The position numbers and the translations under genes are program-made. From contig JAJYCD010000007.1 in the NCBI GenBank assembly GCA_021778635.1, positions 1 through 64,000 of the forward strand: a DNA stretch of 64,000 nt, given 5' to 3'. A model generated the notes under the pieces. It was not told the DNA's origin, did no database searches, and worked only from the letters and a program-made list of their open reading frames with translations. Origin of the DNA: Actinomycetes bacterium (GTDB lineage: Bacteria > Actinomycetota > Actinomycetes > Actinomycetales > Cellulomonadaceae). Of the stretch, positions 8,724 to 17,512 are shown in pieces. Numbering within the stretch: position 1 is the stretch's first letter; each line of letters opens with the position of its first letter.

Positions 8724-10196
8724 TCACCTCGGCGGGGTCGGGCCGACGACGGCGGACGGCAGCGGGACTCCGGGGTCGCACGCGCGGACGAGGTCGAGCA
8801 GTGGTGGCCGGTTCGCGGAGAGCATCCGGCGCGACGGTCCGACGTCCCGTGGACGGTCCACCGTGAGGACCGCGACGAGCTCACGGCCATCCGGCTCGCC
8901 GCCCAGCTCGCCGGCGTGCCGGCCGCCGTGCTCGCCGACCTGCTCGCCGACCTGCGCGCCGACCTGCTCGCCGGCCCGCTCGCCGGAACCGGTGGACGGC
9001 CGCAGCCAGAGGGTCGTCCAACCCGCCGGGCTGCCGGGTGTCCCGCGGTGGACGACCTCGGCACCCGGTTCCGGGACCCCGGTCAGGGTGAGGTGGTGCC
9101 CGAGCTGCTCGGAGAAGACGTACGGCGCGGACTCGGCCGGTGCGGGTCGACCGGTGATCGCGCACGCGATCGCCTCCGGATGCAGGAGTGCGCCCGTCCA
9201 GTGCGACCCGGCGACCACGCCGAACCGGTCCGTGCGGCGGTCGGCGCAGTCACCCACCGCCCACACCCGGGAGGACGCCCGTTCCGTGAGCGCCGGGCCG
9301 CCGCCGACACGGGCGGTGTCGAGGAGCCCGGAAGGTCCGACCGGGACGGCGCCGCGCGAGGTGAGCGGCAGGACCTCGCGCAGCCAGTCGGTCGCGGGGG
9401 CCGCGCCGACCGCGGCGAGGACGACGTCCGCGAGGACGCGCCGCCCGTCGACGAGCGTCACCCCGTCCCGGTCGACGGCAGCCACCGAGCGACCGGTCAG
9501 GAGCTCGACCCCGGCGTCGGCGTACCACGGCGCGGTCGACGCACCGACGTGCGCACCGAGCTGGGCGCTGAGCGGCGCCGGTGCGGCCTCCACGACGGTG
9601 ACACCGGTCCCCGCGGCGGCGACCACGCCCGCGATCTCGGCGCCGATCCACCCCGCGCCGACCACGACGAGTCGCCGAGCCGTGGTGAGTCGCTCGCGGA
9701 GGACGGCGGCGTCGCTCGCGCTGTGCAGCACGAGCGCGCCCGACCACCCGGACGGCCGCACCGGGCGGGAGCCGCAGGCGAGTACGACGGCGTCCGCGCT
9801 GATGGTGCTGTCGGCGCCGGTGTCCGTGATGGCGCCGCTCGTGCCCGGGGCGCCGGAGGTCTCCACGACGACGCCGCCGTCGTGCACCTGGAGGCGGACC
9901 GCGCGATCCGCGAGACGGACGTCGTCCGCCAGGACGGTGACGTCGACGCCGAGCTCCGCGGAGAGCCACACCGGGTCGGTGCGCGTGAGCAGCTCCTTGG
10001 ACAGTGGCGGACGGTCGTACGGCAGCGTTCCCTCGGCCCCGAGGAGGGTGATCCGACCGTCGTAGCCGTGGGTCCGGAGCGCCGCGACCGTCTGCGTCCC
10101 GGCCAGGCCCGCGCCGACCACCACGATCGATCGCGGCCGCTGCTGCGCACCGTTCGTCGCGGGCCCGTGCGCCGCAGGGACCACCGTGTTGCTCAT
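8724..10196 (-). CDS. FAD-dependent NAD(P)H oxidoreductase, ferredoxin-reductase type
   Basis: A 490-residue class I flavoprotein of the rhodocoxin/putidaredoxin-reductase family, which passes electrons from NAD(P)H to a ferredoxin or mycoredoxin-like partner. The FAD Rossmann motif is VVVGAGLAGTQT (about residue 25), the NAD motif is VVVGAGWIGAEIAG, and the second FAD motif is VWAVGDCAD. LPYDRPPLSKELL is also typical. The C-terminal domain carries an unusual Gly/Glu/Gln repeat insertion. No ferredoxin or P450 gene is adjacent, so the partner is unknown. ATG 10196 lies 6 nt after a minus-strand TACCGT (-10), suggesting a leaderless mRNA. Confidence 0.85.
   Translation of the reverse strand: MSNTVVPAAHGPATNGAQQRPRSIVVVGAGLAGTQTVAALRTHGYDGRITLLGAEGTLPYDRPPLSKELLTRTDPVWLSAELGVDVTVLADDVRLADRAVRLQVHDGGVVVETSGAPGTSGAITDTGADSTISADAVVLACGSRPVRPSGWSGALVLHSASDAAVLRERLTTARRLVVVGAGWIGAEIAGVVAAAGTGVTVVEAAPAPLSAQLGAHVGASTAPWYADAGVELLTGRSVAAVDRDGVTLVDGRRVLADVVLAAVGAAPATDWLREVLPLTSRGAVPVGPSGLLDTARVGGGPALTERASSRVWAVGDCADRRTDRFGVVAGSHWTGALLHPEAIACAITGRPAPAESAPYVFSEQLGHHLTLTGVPEPGAEVVHRGTPGSPAGWTTLWLRPSTGSGERAGEQVGAQVGEQVGEHGGRHAGELGGEPDGRELVAVLTVDRPRDVGPSRRMLSANRPPLLDLVRACDPGVPLPSAVVGPTPPR
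8904..8988. repeat. 12-bp repeats inside the flavoprotein gene
   Basis: Imperfect 12-bp units close to GCTCGCCGACCT recur about six times. They encode a run of four-residue units of the type GEQV/GAQV/GEHG in the C-terminal domain of the reductase, a segment normal family members lack. The frame is kept. Confidence 0.75.
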
Positions 10197-10234
10197 CCGG
10201 CCACGGTAGTGTGCGCCGCGGAGAGGCGTGATCG

Positions 10235-10873
10235 ATGACTGACGAACCCGAGCAGGAGGCGTCCGACGCGGTGGAACCGCTCGCGCCCGATGCCGCGCCG
10301 ACCGGTCGGCACGCGGCGTCGTCGAGCCCCGCGCCCGGCGATCGGTCGGCCGCCGGCCCGACCTCTCCGGACGTGGAACCGCGCGTCGACGACCCGTCGA
10401 GCGACGGTGCGGGGGCCGGCGACCACGACGCCGACGGTGCCGGGGCCGGCGACCACGAGGCCGACGGTGCCGGTGCCGGTGCCGGTGCCGACGACCACGA
10501 CGTCGACGCTGCCGCGCCCGGCGACCGCCCGGAGGTCGTGATCGGACCGGGGCTGCTCGACGACGTCCCGCCCGAGCTGCTGGAGGATCCGCGCGGCATC
10601 GCCCGGGCGTCGTTGATCGCCGGACGCAACGCCTCGCTGTGGTGGGTCTGCGCCGGCGTGGCGGTCGTCGTGCTGCTCGCGGTCTTCGTCTCCGCCTGGG
10701 CGGGAGCCACGTCGATGGCGCTGCTTCTCGCGGTCGGGGCGATCGTGCGGGTCGTGGTCCCGTCCCCGGGGCCGGTGGCGCTCACCGTGAGGTCACGGAC
10801 GGTGGACGTGACCGTGCTCCTGCTGCTCGCCGTGGGCGTCGGCGTCCTGGCGCAGCTCATCCCGGAGGGATGA
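10235..10873 (+). CDS. DUF3017 family membrane protein
   Basis: A 212-residue protein. The first ~100 residues are acidic, Asp/Gly/Ala-rich and disordered, with near-exact copies of DGAGAGDHDA. The C-terminal ~85 residues hold three hydrophobic helices (about 130-150, 155-172 and 190-210), the size and layout of DUF3017. That family is often encoded beside folD and mdh in actinobacteria, and both occur in this window though not adjacent. Function is unknown. ATG 10235 has GGAGAGG 8 nt upstream. It is divergent from the flavoprotein gene across 38 bp. Confidence 0.7.
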   Translation: MTDEPEQEASDAVEPLAPDAAPTGRHAASSSPAPGDRSAAGPTSPDVEPRVDDPSSDGAGAGDHDADGAGAGDHEADGAGAGAGADDHDVDAAAPGDRPEVVIGPGLLDDVPPELLEDPRGIARASLIAGRNASLWWVCAGVAVVVLLAVFVSAWAGATSMALLLAVGAIVRVVVPSPGPVALTVRSRTVDVTVLLLLAVGVGVLAQLIPEG

Positions 10874-10949
10874 AGCCGGACGTCGCCCGTGGTGGCCAGC
10901 GGTGCCGCCCTCGGACCGTGCACCGCGGTCGGACCGGCTGCTCACGCGT

Positions 10950-10985
10950 GCGGCCCGCCACCCCGACGACGGGCTGGCGGGCCGC
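10950..10985. terminator. Bidirectional hairpin between DUF3017 and aquaporin genes
   Basis: An 11-bp stem, GCGGCCCGCCA (10950-10960) with its complement (10975-10985), encloses a loop that can itself pair CCC with GGG. It lies between two convergent genes and could serve both. Confidence 0.7.
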
Positions 10986-11010
10986 AGGCGCGCGTGGCAG
11001 GCGGACGGGC

Positions 11011-11985
11011 TCAGCGCCGCGTGCCGACCACGACGTCGAGCTCCTCGACGTCGTCCTCAGGGTCGTACTCGTCGAGCTCAGCCGCGCTTCCGGCGAACAC
11101 CCGGTAGAGCAGGGCGGCGACTGCCGCACCGATGAGGGGGGCGATCCAGAAGAGCCAGAGCTGGCCGAGTGCCGCGGAACCCGAGAACAGTGCGACGCCG
11201 GTCGCCCGAGCGGGGTTGAGCGCGCCGTTCGTGATGGGGAGGCTGATGAGGATCAGGATCCCGAACGTCAAGCCCACCGCGACCGGTGCCACCGTGCGCT
11301 CGGCGCGTCGCCGCGTGGCGCCGAGGTACACGGCCACGAGCACGGCGGCGAGCACGGTCTCGATCAGCAGGGCGGACATCAGCCCGAAGGTGACCTTCCC
11401 CTGGGAGAGCGTGTGCAGGGGTGAGTGCACGTCGTACCCGTTGGCCGCTCCGCCGAAGAAGACCTGCCGCGAGCTGGCTGCCCCGGATGCGACGAGCGAG
11501 GGGAGCGCGCTCGGGATCGTCACGAGGATCACCGCGGCGGCGGCGACGGCGCCCACGATCTGGGCGAGCCAGTACGGGAGGACGTCGGCCCACCGGAGGC
11601 GCCCGGCGATCGCCGAGCCGAGCGTGATGGCCGGGTTGAAGTGGCCCCCCGAGACGTGCCCGAACGCGAGCATCGCGCCGAGGACGGCGATGCCGGAACC
11701 GAGGGCGATGCCGAGGTCCGCGGCCGTGGTGAGGATCGTGTAGACGGCGATGCCGACGCTCGCGAGGACCAGGACGAACGTGCCGAGCGCCTCGGCGCCG
11801 GCCCGCGCGGCCAGCGACGGGCCGCTCACCTCGTCGTCCAGGTCGTACTCGAGGTCCGCGTCAGCGTCCTCGGGCAGTTCGGCGAGCTCGTAGGGAAGAG
11901 CATCGGAAGAGACCTCCGGAGTCGCGGTCACCTCGACGAGCTCGGCGTCGTCCGCAGGGAGGTTCTCGGGGTGGTCGTTGGCCAT
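11011..11985 (-). CDS. Aquaporin / MIP-family channel
   Basis: Water or small-solute channel of the inner membrane. 324 residues: an acidic N-terminal extension of about 60 residues, then six membrane helices with the two pore-lining NPA motifs, HFNPAITLG and ALNPARATG. The second is followed by Arg, as in both water and glycerol channels. AqpZ proteins are about 230 residues, so both tails are extra; the C-terminal tail is also acidic. ATG 11985 is preferred over ATG 11991 because AGG then sits 6 nt upstream. It is divergent from icd. Substrate choice cannot be fixed. Confidence 0.88.
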   Translation of the reverse strand: MANDHPENLPADDAELVEVTATPEVSSDALPYELAELPEDADADLEYDLDDEVSGPSLAARAGAEALGTFVLVLASVGIAVYTILTTAADLGIALGSGIAVLGAMLAFGHVSGGHFNPAITLGSAIAGRLRWADVLPYWLAQIVGAVAAAAVILVTIPSALPSLVASGAASSRQVFFGGAANGYDVHSPLHTLSQGKVTFGLMSALLIETVLAAVLVAVYLGATRRRAERTVAPVAVGLTFGILILISLPITNGALNPARATGVALFSGSAALGQLWLFWIAPLIGAAVAALLYRVFAGSAAELDEYDPEDDVEELDVVVGTRR

Positions 11986-11995
11986 GATCATCCTG

Positions 11996-12007
11996 TCGTT
12001 GCAACGA
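11996..12007. promoter_or_regulatory. Perfect 12-nt palindrome upstream of the aquaporin gene
   Basis: TCGTTGCAACGA is a perfect palindrome located 10 bp upstream of the aquaporin start. It could be a protein binding site but no regulator is suggested by the neighbourhood. Confidence 0.3.
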
Positions 12008-12136
12008 TGTCGGGCGCCCGTCCGGGCCCCCGGCGCATGGTGTCAGCGTCGCCTGTGCGCCCGCTGGGCGACACCAGCATGTCAGCACTCGTGACGGAGT
12101 CACAGCCGGGTCGTGGTGGGCCCCAGCACCGAGATC

Positions 12137-12155
12137 TCTTGATGTCGAGTAATCT
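12137..12155 (+). promoter_or_regulatory. icd promoter with palindrome-like element shared with sucC
   Basis: Positions 12137-12150 read TCTTGATGTCGAGT, two mismatches from TCTTGA-TG-TCAAGA. The last base also starts a -10-like TAATCT (12150-12155). The sucC promoter has the same element at 345-358. In both cases the element overlaps the promoter, as expected for a repressor. Confidence 0.5.
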
Positions 12156-12190
12156 GGCGGGGCACCCACACGCGCACAGGAAGGTCTCCC

Positions 12191-13408
12191 ATGGCCAAGA
12201 TCAAGGTGGACGGGCCCGTCGTCGAGATGGACGGCGACGAGATGACGAGGATCATCTGGCAGTTCATCAAGGACCGCCTGATCCACCCGTACCTCGACGT
12301 CGACCTCCGGTACTACGACCTGTCGATCGAGAACCGGGACGCCACGGACGACCAGGTGACCGTCGACGCGGCCAACGCGATCAAGGAGCACCACGTCGGC
12401 GTGAAGTGCGCGACGATCACGCCCGACGAGGCGCGGGTGCAGGAGTTCGGCCTGAAGAAGATGTGGGTCTCGCCGAACGGCACGATCCGCAACATCCTCG
12501 GCGGTGTCGTCTTCCGCGAGCCGATCATCATCTCCAACATCCCGCGGCTCGTCCCGGGCTGGACCAAGCCGATCGTGATCGGCCGCCACGCGCACGGCGA
12601 CCAGTACAAGGCGACGAACTTCAAGGTCCCCGGTGCGGGCCAGCTCACGATCACCTTCACGCCCGAGGACGGCTCCGAGCCGATCCAGCACGTGGTCGCG
12701 AACTACGGCGCCGACGGCGGCGTCGCGATGGGCATGTACAACTTCAACAAGTCGATCGAGGACTTCGCGCACGCGTCGTTCGCCTACGGACTGCAGCGCG
12801 GCTACCCGGTGTACCTCTCGACCAAGAACACGATCCTCAAGGCGTACGACGGCGCGTTCAAGGACATCTTCCAGGAGGTGTTCGAGGCCCACTACGCCGC
12901 CGACTACGCCGCGCGCGGGCTGACCTACGAGCACCGGCTGATCGACGACATGGTCGCCTCGGCCATGAAGTGGGAGGGCGGCTACGTCTGGGCCTGCAAG
13001 AACTACGACGGCGACGTGCAGTCGGACACGGTGGCCCAGGGGTTCGGCTCGCTCGGGCTGATGACCTCGATCCTCATGACCCCGGACGGCCAGACCGTCG
13101 AGGCCGAGGCCGCGCACGGCACGGTCACCCGGCACTACCGCCAGCACCAGGCCGGCAAGCCGACCTCGACGAACCCGATCGCGTCGATCTTCGCGTGGAC
13201 CGGCGGCCTCAAGCACCGGGGGAAGCTCGACTCCACGCCGGAGGTCACCGCGTTCGCGCAGACCCTCGAGGACGTCGTCATCACGAGCGTCGAGGGTGGG
13301 GCGATGACCAAGGACCTGGCCCTGCTCGTCGGGCCCGACCAGGCGTGGCAGACGACGGAGGAGTTCCTCGCGACGCTCGACGAAAACCTCGCGGCACGCC
13401 TGCGCTGA
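12191..13408 (+). CDS. icd: NADP-dependent isocitrate dehydrogenase
   Basis: Oxidative decarboxylation of isocitrate to 2-oxoglutarate in the TCA cycle. The 405-residue protein belongs to the homodimeric type resembling eukaryotic enzymes: [20 protein letters not shown] at the start, [10 protein letters not shown], then [18 protein letters not shown] and the cofactor/metal segment [17 protein letters not shown]. It is not the monomeric ~740-residue form found in some actinobacteria. AGGAAGG lies 6-7 nt before the ATG. mdh follows 135 bp downstream on the same strand. Confidence 0.96.
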   Translation: MAKIKVDGPVVEMDGDEMTRIIWQFIKDRLIHPYLDVDLRYYDLSIENRDATDDQVTVDAANAIKEHHVGVKCATITPDEARVQEFGLKKMWVSPNGTIRNILGGVVFREPIIISNIPRLVPGWTKPIVIGRHAHGDQYKATNFKVPGAGQLTITFTPEDGSEPIQHVVANYGADGGVAMGMYNFNKSIEDFAHASFAYGLQRGYPVYLSTKNTILKAYDGAFKDIFQEVFEAHYAADYAARGLTYEHRLIDDMVASAMKWEGGYVWACKNYDGDVQSDTVAQGFGSLGLMTSILMTPDGQTVEAEAAHGTVTRHYRQHQAGKPTSTNPIASIFAWTGGLKHRGKLDSTPEVTAFAQTLEDVVITSVEGGAMTKDLALLVGPDQAWQTTEEFLATLDENLAARLR

Positions 13409-14542
<1,134 letters not shown>

Positions 14543-14567
14543 CCCACGACGCGCACGACGACACGTC

Positions 14568-14601
14568 GCAGGGCCCGGAGGTCGGTTCCTCCGGGCCCTG
14601 C
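14568..14601. terminator. Hairpin terminator after mdh
   Basis: A perfect 14-bp stem, GCAGGGCCCGGAGG, pairs with its complement across a TCGGTT loop. It follows the mdh stop by 26 bp and lacks a T-tract. Confidence 0.85.
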
Positions 14602-14623
14602 GTCATGCTCGTCCCCGACCGTG

Positions 14624-14743
14624 CACGACGACCGGCACGACGACCGGCACGACGACCGGCATGACGACCGGCATGACGACCGGCACGACGACCGGCACGA
14701 CGACCGGCATGACGACCGGCACGACGACCGGCACGACGACCAG
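14624..14743. repeat. 12-bp tandem repeat, 10 copies, upstream of the DUF167 gene
   Basis: Ten head-to-tail units of CAYGACGACCGG run without interruption from 14624. Three units carry T in place of C at the third base, and the last ends CAG. The array lies between the mdh terminator and the next gene, and its last unit runs directly into that gene's AGGAGG ribosome site, so it would form part of the 5' leader. The unit is a multiple of three but no gene uses it in frame. Confidence 0.95.
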
Positions 14744-14754
14744 GAGGTGCGGCG

Positions 14755-15063
14755 GTGAGCGCGGAGGAGTGGGCGCGGGTCCCGATCCGGGTGAAGCCGG
14801 GTGCGTCGCGGTCGCGGGTCGGCGGCACGCACGGCGACCGGCTCGTGGTGGCGGTGTCGGCGCGGGCCGTGGACGGCAAGGCGACCGAGGCCGCGCTCGC
14901 GGCGGTGGCGGACGCGTTCGGTGCGCGACGGCGCGACGTCCGGCTGGCGTCCGGCGTCACGAGCCGGGACAAGGTCGTCGAGATCGCCTGCGCGGACGAG
15001 GCCCGCCGCCGGGAGGTCGCACAGGAGCTGGCCCGACTCCTGGCCCCCGCTGCGGAGCGCTGA
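14755..15063 (+). CDS. DUF167 (YggU) family protein
   Basis: A 102-residue single-domain protein. The family signature is seen in RVKPGASRSRVGG, DRLVVAVSARAVDGKATEAAL and RDKVVEIACADE. The biochemical role of DUF167 is not established. GTG 14755 is chosen because AGGAGG lies 7 nt upstream; this ribosome site abuts the 12-bp repeat array. It is followed after about 100 bp by the ROK regulator with its own promoter. Confidence 0.85.
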   Translation: MSAEEWARVPIRVKPGASRSRVGGTHGDRLVVAVSARAVDGKATEAALAAVADAFGARRRDVRLASGVTSRDKVVEIACADEARRREVAQELARLLAPAAER

Positions 15064-15133
15064 GCGCCGGATGCGCCGGTCCCGGGCGCTGGTCGGGCTC
15101 GGCAGCGTCCGGCCGAGGTGACGACGGAGAACC

Positions 15134-15163
15134 TTGGAGGTCGTGCGGCGTGACCTCTACAAT
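15134..15163 (+). promoter_or_regulatory. Promoter of the ROK regulator gene (leaderless)
   Basis: TTGGAG (15134-15139) and TACAAT (15158-15163) are spaced 18 bp, close to the housekeeping sigma consensus. The GTG start lies 6 nt after the -10, so the mRNA should begin at or next to the start codon. This is the best promoter match in the window. Confidence 0.75.
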
Positions 15164-15169
15164 CCCCCC

Positions 15170-16360
15170 GTGAGCGTCGGCCGGGTGACCCCCGGGTCCC
15201 AGACTTCGCTGCGAGAGGCCAACAGGGCGCGGATCGTGAGCGCGGTCACGCAGCGCGGGTCGCTGACCCAGGTGGAGCTCGCCGGCGTCACCGGACTGTC
15301 CCCGGCCACGGTGTCCAACATCGTCAAGGAGCTCTCGTCCGCGGGGCTCCTGCACACCTCGCCCACGTCGCGCAGCGGTCGGCGGGCCCAAGAGGTGACG
15401 CTGGCCCGCAAGCTCGGGCTCGTGGCGGGGGCGAGCTTCGGGGTGCGGAACCTCCGGCTCCAGGTCGTGGACGTCGCGCACCAGCTCATCGCCGAGCGTC
15501 GCCTGCCGCTCGCACCGGACCACCGGGCGGACAGCGGCCTCGACCGCGTCGCCCTGCTCGTCACCGAGCTCATCGAGTCGGTCGGCTCGTCCCTCGACGA
15601 GCTCCTCGCCGTCGGGATCGGCGTCGCGGCCCCGGTCGATGCCCGATCCGGACGCATCCCGGCGCTGGGGATCCTCCGCGGCTGGGACGGGGTGGACGTC
15701 GCCGGGAGCCTGGGTACCCGGCTCGGTGTGCCGGTCCTGGTGGACAACAGCGGCAACCTCAGCGCGCTCGCGGAGCTGCGCTACGGGGCGATCCAGGGGT
15801 ACCAGACCGCGGCGTACATCCACCTGTCGCACGGGGTCGGCGCGGGTCTCGTCCTGGGCGGATCGGTGTTCCACGGCGCGTTCGGCACCGCCGGCGAGCT
15901 CGGTCACACGATCGTCGACGACTCCGGCCCGCTGTGCCGGTGCGGGAACCGTGGCTGTCTCGAGTCGTTCGTCGGCGCCGCGGCACTGGTCGGCCAGCTC
16001 CAGGCGAGCCACGGGCACCTCACGCTCGGGGACGTCATCGTGGATGCGACGAACGGCGACGTCGAGTGCATCCGGGTGATCCAGGAGGCGGGTCGACGCG
16101 TCGGTGTCGCGGCGACGAACCTCTGCCACCTGCTCAACCCCGAGGTGGTGGTGGTCGGTGGTGAGCTCGCGGCGGCGGGCAACCTCGTGCTCGACCCGTT
16201 GCGCGAGGTCTTGGGCCGTAGCGTGATCCCGAACAGCGACCAGCTGATACCGGTGCTGCCTGCGGCGCTCGGTCAGGACGTCGAGGTGCGCGGCGCGGTC
16301 GCGCTCGCGCTCGACTCCGTCAAGATCGACACGATGTCGCTGGCGGTGCTCCATGGTTAG
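15170..16360 (+). CDS. ROK-family transcriptional regulator
   Basis: A 396-residue sugar-responsive regulator of the NagC/XylR type. An N-terminal winged helix-turn-helix (about 10-70) contains TQVELAGVTGLSPATVSNIVKEL. The C-terminal ROK/hexokinase-like domain has GIGVAAPVD, the sugar-binding GTAGELGHTIVDD and the zinc motif CRCGNRGCLES. The GTG at 15170 follows a strong promoter by 6 nt; upstream codons in frame are inside the promoter. A sugar ABC ATPase gene follows 231 bp downstream, suggesting control of sugar uptake. The inducer is unknown; xylose-type regulators are the nearest style. Confidence 0.9.
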   Translation: MSVGRVTPGSQTSLREANRARIVSAVTQRGSLTQVELAGVTGLSPATVSNIVKELSSAGLLHTSPTSRSGRRAQEVTLARKLGLVAGASFGVRNLRLQVVDVAHQLIAERRLPLAPDHRADSGLDRVALLVTELIESVGSSLDELLAVGIGVAAPVDARSGRIPALGILRGWDGVDVAGSLGTRLGVPVLVDNSGNLSALAELRYGAIQGYQTAAYIHLSHGVGAGLVLGGSVFHGAFGTAGELGHTIVDDSGPLCRCGNRGCLESFVGAAALVGQLQASHGHLTLGDVIVDATNGDVECIRVIQEAGRRVGVAATNLCHLLNPEVVVVGGELAAAGNLVLDPLREVLGRSVIPNSDQLIPVLPAALGQDVEVRGAVALALDSVKIDTMSLAVLHG

Positions 16361-16591
16361 CCCGATCGGCACGTCCGCGGCCGCGGTCGGACCGCCCGCG
16401 CACCCGTCCGCGGTGCGACGGCCCGGAGAAGCAGTTCTCGCGTGGCTGATGACACAGGCGCCACCCAGCGTGAAGAGTGTCGTGTGGGGGCGCGCGGGCG
16501 CGGACGGTTCGACCCGATGCTTCTTCCCTGGGCGGTCCTACGTGGCGGTCTGCAAGGACGCGGACCTGCTGCAGAACACGAGGAGGACGTC

Positions 16592-17443
16592 ATGACCTGG
16601 ACCCATGCCGAGGTGGACGGTCGTGCCGCAGCACCGGCACCGGCACCCGCGCCGGTCGGCTCGGCCGTGCCACGCGTCCCGTTGCTCTCGCTCCGCGGGA
16701 TCCACAAGCGGTTCGGCGCGGTGCAGGCCCTCGTGGACGTCGATCTCGACGTGCACAGTCGCGAGGTCGTCGCGGTGGTCGGCGACAACGGTGCCGGCAA
16801 GAGCACCCTCGTCGACGTGATGGCCGGAGTGATCCAGCCCGACGAGGGCGAGATCCGCATCGACGGTCGGCAGGCGGTGCTCGGCACCCCGGCGGCGGCC
16901 CGGAACCTCGGGATCGCCACCGTGTTCCAGGAGCTCGCGCTGTGCGAGAACCTCGACGTCGTCGCGAACCTGTTCCTCGGTCATGAGATCAACCGCTACG
17001 GCATCTTCGACGACGTCGAGATGGAGCAGCGCGCGTGGGAGCTCATGCGGCAGCTCTCGGTGCGGGTCCCCGCGACCCGCGTCCCGGTCGCGCAGCTCTC
17101 GGGCGGTCAGCGTCAGACGGTCGCGATCGCGCGTGCCCTCCTCGGGGATCCCCGCGTCGTCGTGCTCGACGAGCCGACCGCGGCGCTCGGCGTGGCGCAG
17201 GTCGCCGAGGTCCTCAACCTGGTCGAGAGCCTGCGGGAGCGTGGCCACGGCGTCGTGTTCATCAGTCACAACATGGCCGACGTGCAAGCGGTCGCGGACC
17301 GGATCGTGGTGCTGCGGCTCGGCCGCAACAACGGCAGCTTCCACTCGGAGGAGGCGAGCTACGAGTCGATCATCGCGGCCGTCACGGGAGCGACCGACGA
17401 CGCGGTCGCGCGTCGGCCGCGATCGGTCCCTCGGCCGCGTTGA
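16592..17443 (+). CDS. Sugar ABC transporter ATP-binding protein (CUT2/XylG-like, single domain)
   Basis: A 283-residue ATPase energising sugar import. Walker A is GDNGAGKST, the signature is LSGGQRQTVAIARAL, Walker B is VVVLDEPTAALG, and the switch histidine is in VFISHNMADVQ. The FGAVQAL start and overall style match CUT2 importers (ribose, xylose), but it has one nucleotide-binding domain instead of two. The first ~30 residues contain an Ala-Pro run. ATG 16592 has AGGAGGA 5 nt upstream. No permease or binding-protein gene is next to it, so it is an orphan and must pair with parts encoded elsewhere. Confidence 0.88.
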   Translation: MTWTHAEVDGRAAAPAPAPAPVGSAVPRVPLLSLRGIHKRFGAVQALVDVDLDVHSREVVAVVGDNGAGKSTLVDVMAGVIQPDEGEIRIDGRQAVLGTPAAARNLGIATVFQELALCENLDVVANLFLGHEINRYGIFDDVEMEQRAWELMRQLSVRVPATRVPVAQLSGGQRQTVAIARALLGDPRVVVLDEPTAALGVAQVAEVLNLVESLRERGHGVVFISHNMADVQAVADRIVVLRLGRNNGSFHSEEASYESIIAAVTGATDDAVARRPRSVPRPR

Positions 17444-17482
17444 CCACCGGCTGACCACCGGCTGACCACCGGTTGACCACCG
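17440..17482. repeat. 11-bp tandem repeat beginning at the ABC ATPase stop codon
   Basis: Four units of YTGACCACCGG follow one another (17440, 17451, 17462 and 17473, the last one diverging). The first TGA is the stop codon of the ATPase gene, so each later unit repeats a stop. The third unit also provides the left arm of a hairpin shared with purU. Confidence 0.9.
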
Positions 17483-17512
17483 CCCGGTCCCGGCCGATCA
17501 CCGGTTGGTCAG
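17462..17512. terminator. Bidirectional hairpin between the ABC ATPase gene and purU
   Basis: CTGACCACCGGT (17462-17473) pairs with ACCGGTTGGTCAG (17500-17512) as a 12-bp stem with one bulged T. The two genes converge here. The hairpin includes the purU stop codon. Confidence 0.55.

Noticed and set aside
12091-12103. GTGA...TCAC inverted repeat in the aquaporin-icd region as a CRP/GlxR site
   Set aside because: The spacer between half sites is 5 bp, not the 6 bp of the consensus, and the outer T/A bases do not match on the left.
14624-14743. CRISPR array
   Set aside because: The units are directly adjacent 12-mers without spacers; no cas genes are present. The other arrays in the window likewise lack spacers.
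16353-16595. An 80-residue ORF between the ROK and ABC ATPase genes
   Set aside because: No ribosome site, mixed codon third positions and no recognisable domain; the 231-bp gap shows nothing else I can support.
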